In this document: one piece after another, positions 52,019-52,147 of the stretch
Layout: each line of letters opens with the position of its first letter
Numbering within the stretch: position 1 is the first letter of the stretch
From: Vallitalea sp.
GTDB lineage: Bacteria > Bacillota > Clostridia > Lachnospirales > Vallitaleaceae
Length of the DNA: 52,147 nucleotides
NCBI GenBank assembly: GCA_025210235.1
Contig: JAOASG010000004.1
Coordinates: 1-52,147, forward strand
Reading direction: 5' to 3'
The notes under the pieces: generated by a model
Database searches by the model: none
Seen by the model: only the letters and a program-made list of their open reading frames with translations
Told to the model about the DNA's origin: nothing
Translations under genes and position numbers: made by a program

Positions 52019-52147
52019 GTGTGCCAGGCATGGCACTAATCTAGCTAGTGAAAGTCTAGCCACGGGTATTTACCGCCAAGTGTAGCGAACCACAAGTTGG
52101 TATCAGTAACGATATAGATGAAGGAAGTGGTGTAGCAAAATTCTTGA
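52019..52147 (+). mobile_element. Group IIC-like intron, 5' end (continues beyond the window)
   Basis: It opens with GTGTGCC, the group II 5' consensus GUGYG, followed by a short hairpin GTGCCA-GGCA-TGGCAC, then AGTGAAAGTCTAGCC and GATGAAGGAAGTGG. The order and wording match the domain I start of the structurally known Oceanobacillus iheyensis group IIC intron (GTGTGCC, GGCATGG, GTGAGAGTC, GAAGGAAGC), from memory. It sits right after a terminator hairpin, the typical target of class C introns. Reverse transcriptase, domains V-VI and the 3' end lie outside the window. Confidence 0.83.

Overview
The window is AT-rich bacterial chromosome, mostly core and housekeeping genes with strong Shine-Dalgarno sites, frequent TTG/GTG starts and U-tract terminators. 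An alpha/beta-type small acid-soluble spore protein, a DUF4364 protein, tandem DUF4330 proteins, the order tig-clpP-clpX-lon-engB, and chemotaxis and HD-GYP proteins point to an endospore-forming, motile, low-GC Firmicute of class Clostridia. Placement near Lachnospirales (Vallitalea-like) is only an impression from gene content. No 16S rRNA gene or species marker is present.

Layout. 1-394: 3' end of a tRNA (probably His), then tRNA-Gln, tRNA-Lys and tRNA-Leu, closed by a terminator. 512-982 (minus): CYTH-domain protein. 1185-7332: oligopeptide/dipeptide ABC importer operon (lipoprotein, two permeases, two ATPases), followed by a possible small membrane protein. 7642-8464: an unknown gene and the spore protein. 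8672-15069: protein quality-control block (trigger factor, ClpP, ClpX, Lon, EngB). 15118-18732 (minus): DUF4364, YtqA-like radical SAM enzyme, unknown, HD-GYP. 18977-23626: Asn-rich small protein, chemoreceptor, Uup-like ABC-F. 23597-26138 (minus): DUF554, MerR regulator, a 48-residue gene and an orphan ParA. 26306-29963: acidic small protein and a YtrA-type GntR/ABC transporter operon under a 43-bp palindromic operator. 29991-32608: two DUF4330 proteins and an O-antigen-ligase-like protein.

The right third is rich in signalling genes. A second HD-GYP (minus) diverges from a transcription unit of CBS-type pyrophosphatase, tandem HD/HD-GYP protein, PcrA-like helicase and hybrid histidine kinase. 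A DUF624 membrane protein follows, then a compact unit of FapA/DUF342, triple-GAF, TPR and thioredoxin reductase. The window closes with an SH3-NlpC/P60 endopeptidase and upp (both minus), an alpha/beta hydrolase, a 240-bp palindromic element, and the 5' end of a group IIC-like intron directly after a terminator hairpin.

Three HD-GYP proteins and no intact GGDEF cyclase occur here, so this region would degrade rather than make cyclic dinucleotides, if these proteins are active. Least explained are the orphan ParA with its 48-residue downstream gene, the DUF342-GAF-TPR unit, the palindromic intergenic elements (two of which share a conserved core), and a predicted short terminated leader ahead of the NlpC gene. 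All calls come from reading the sequence. No database search was run.
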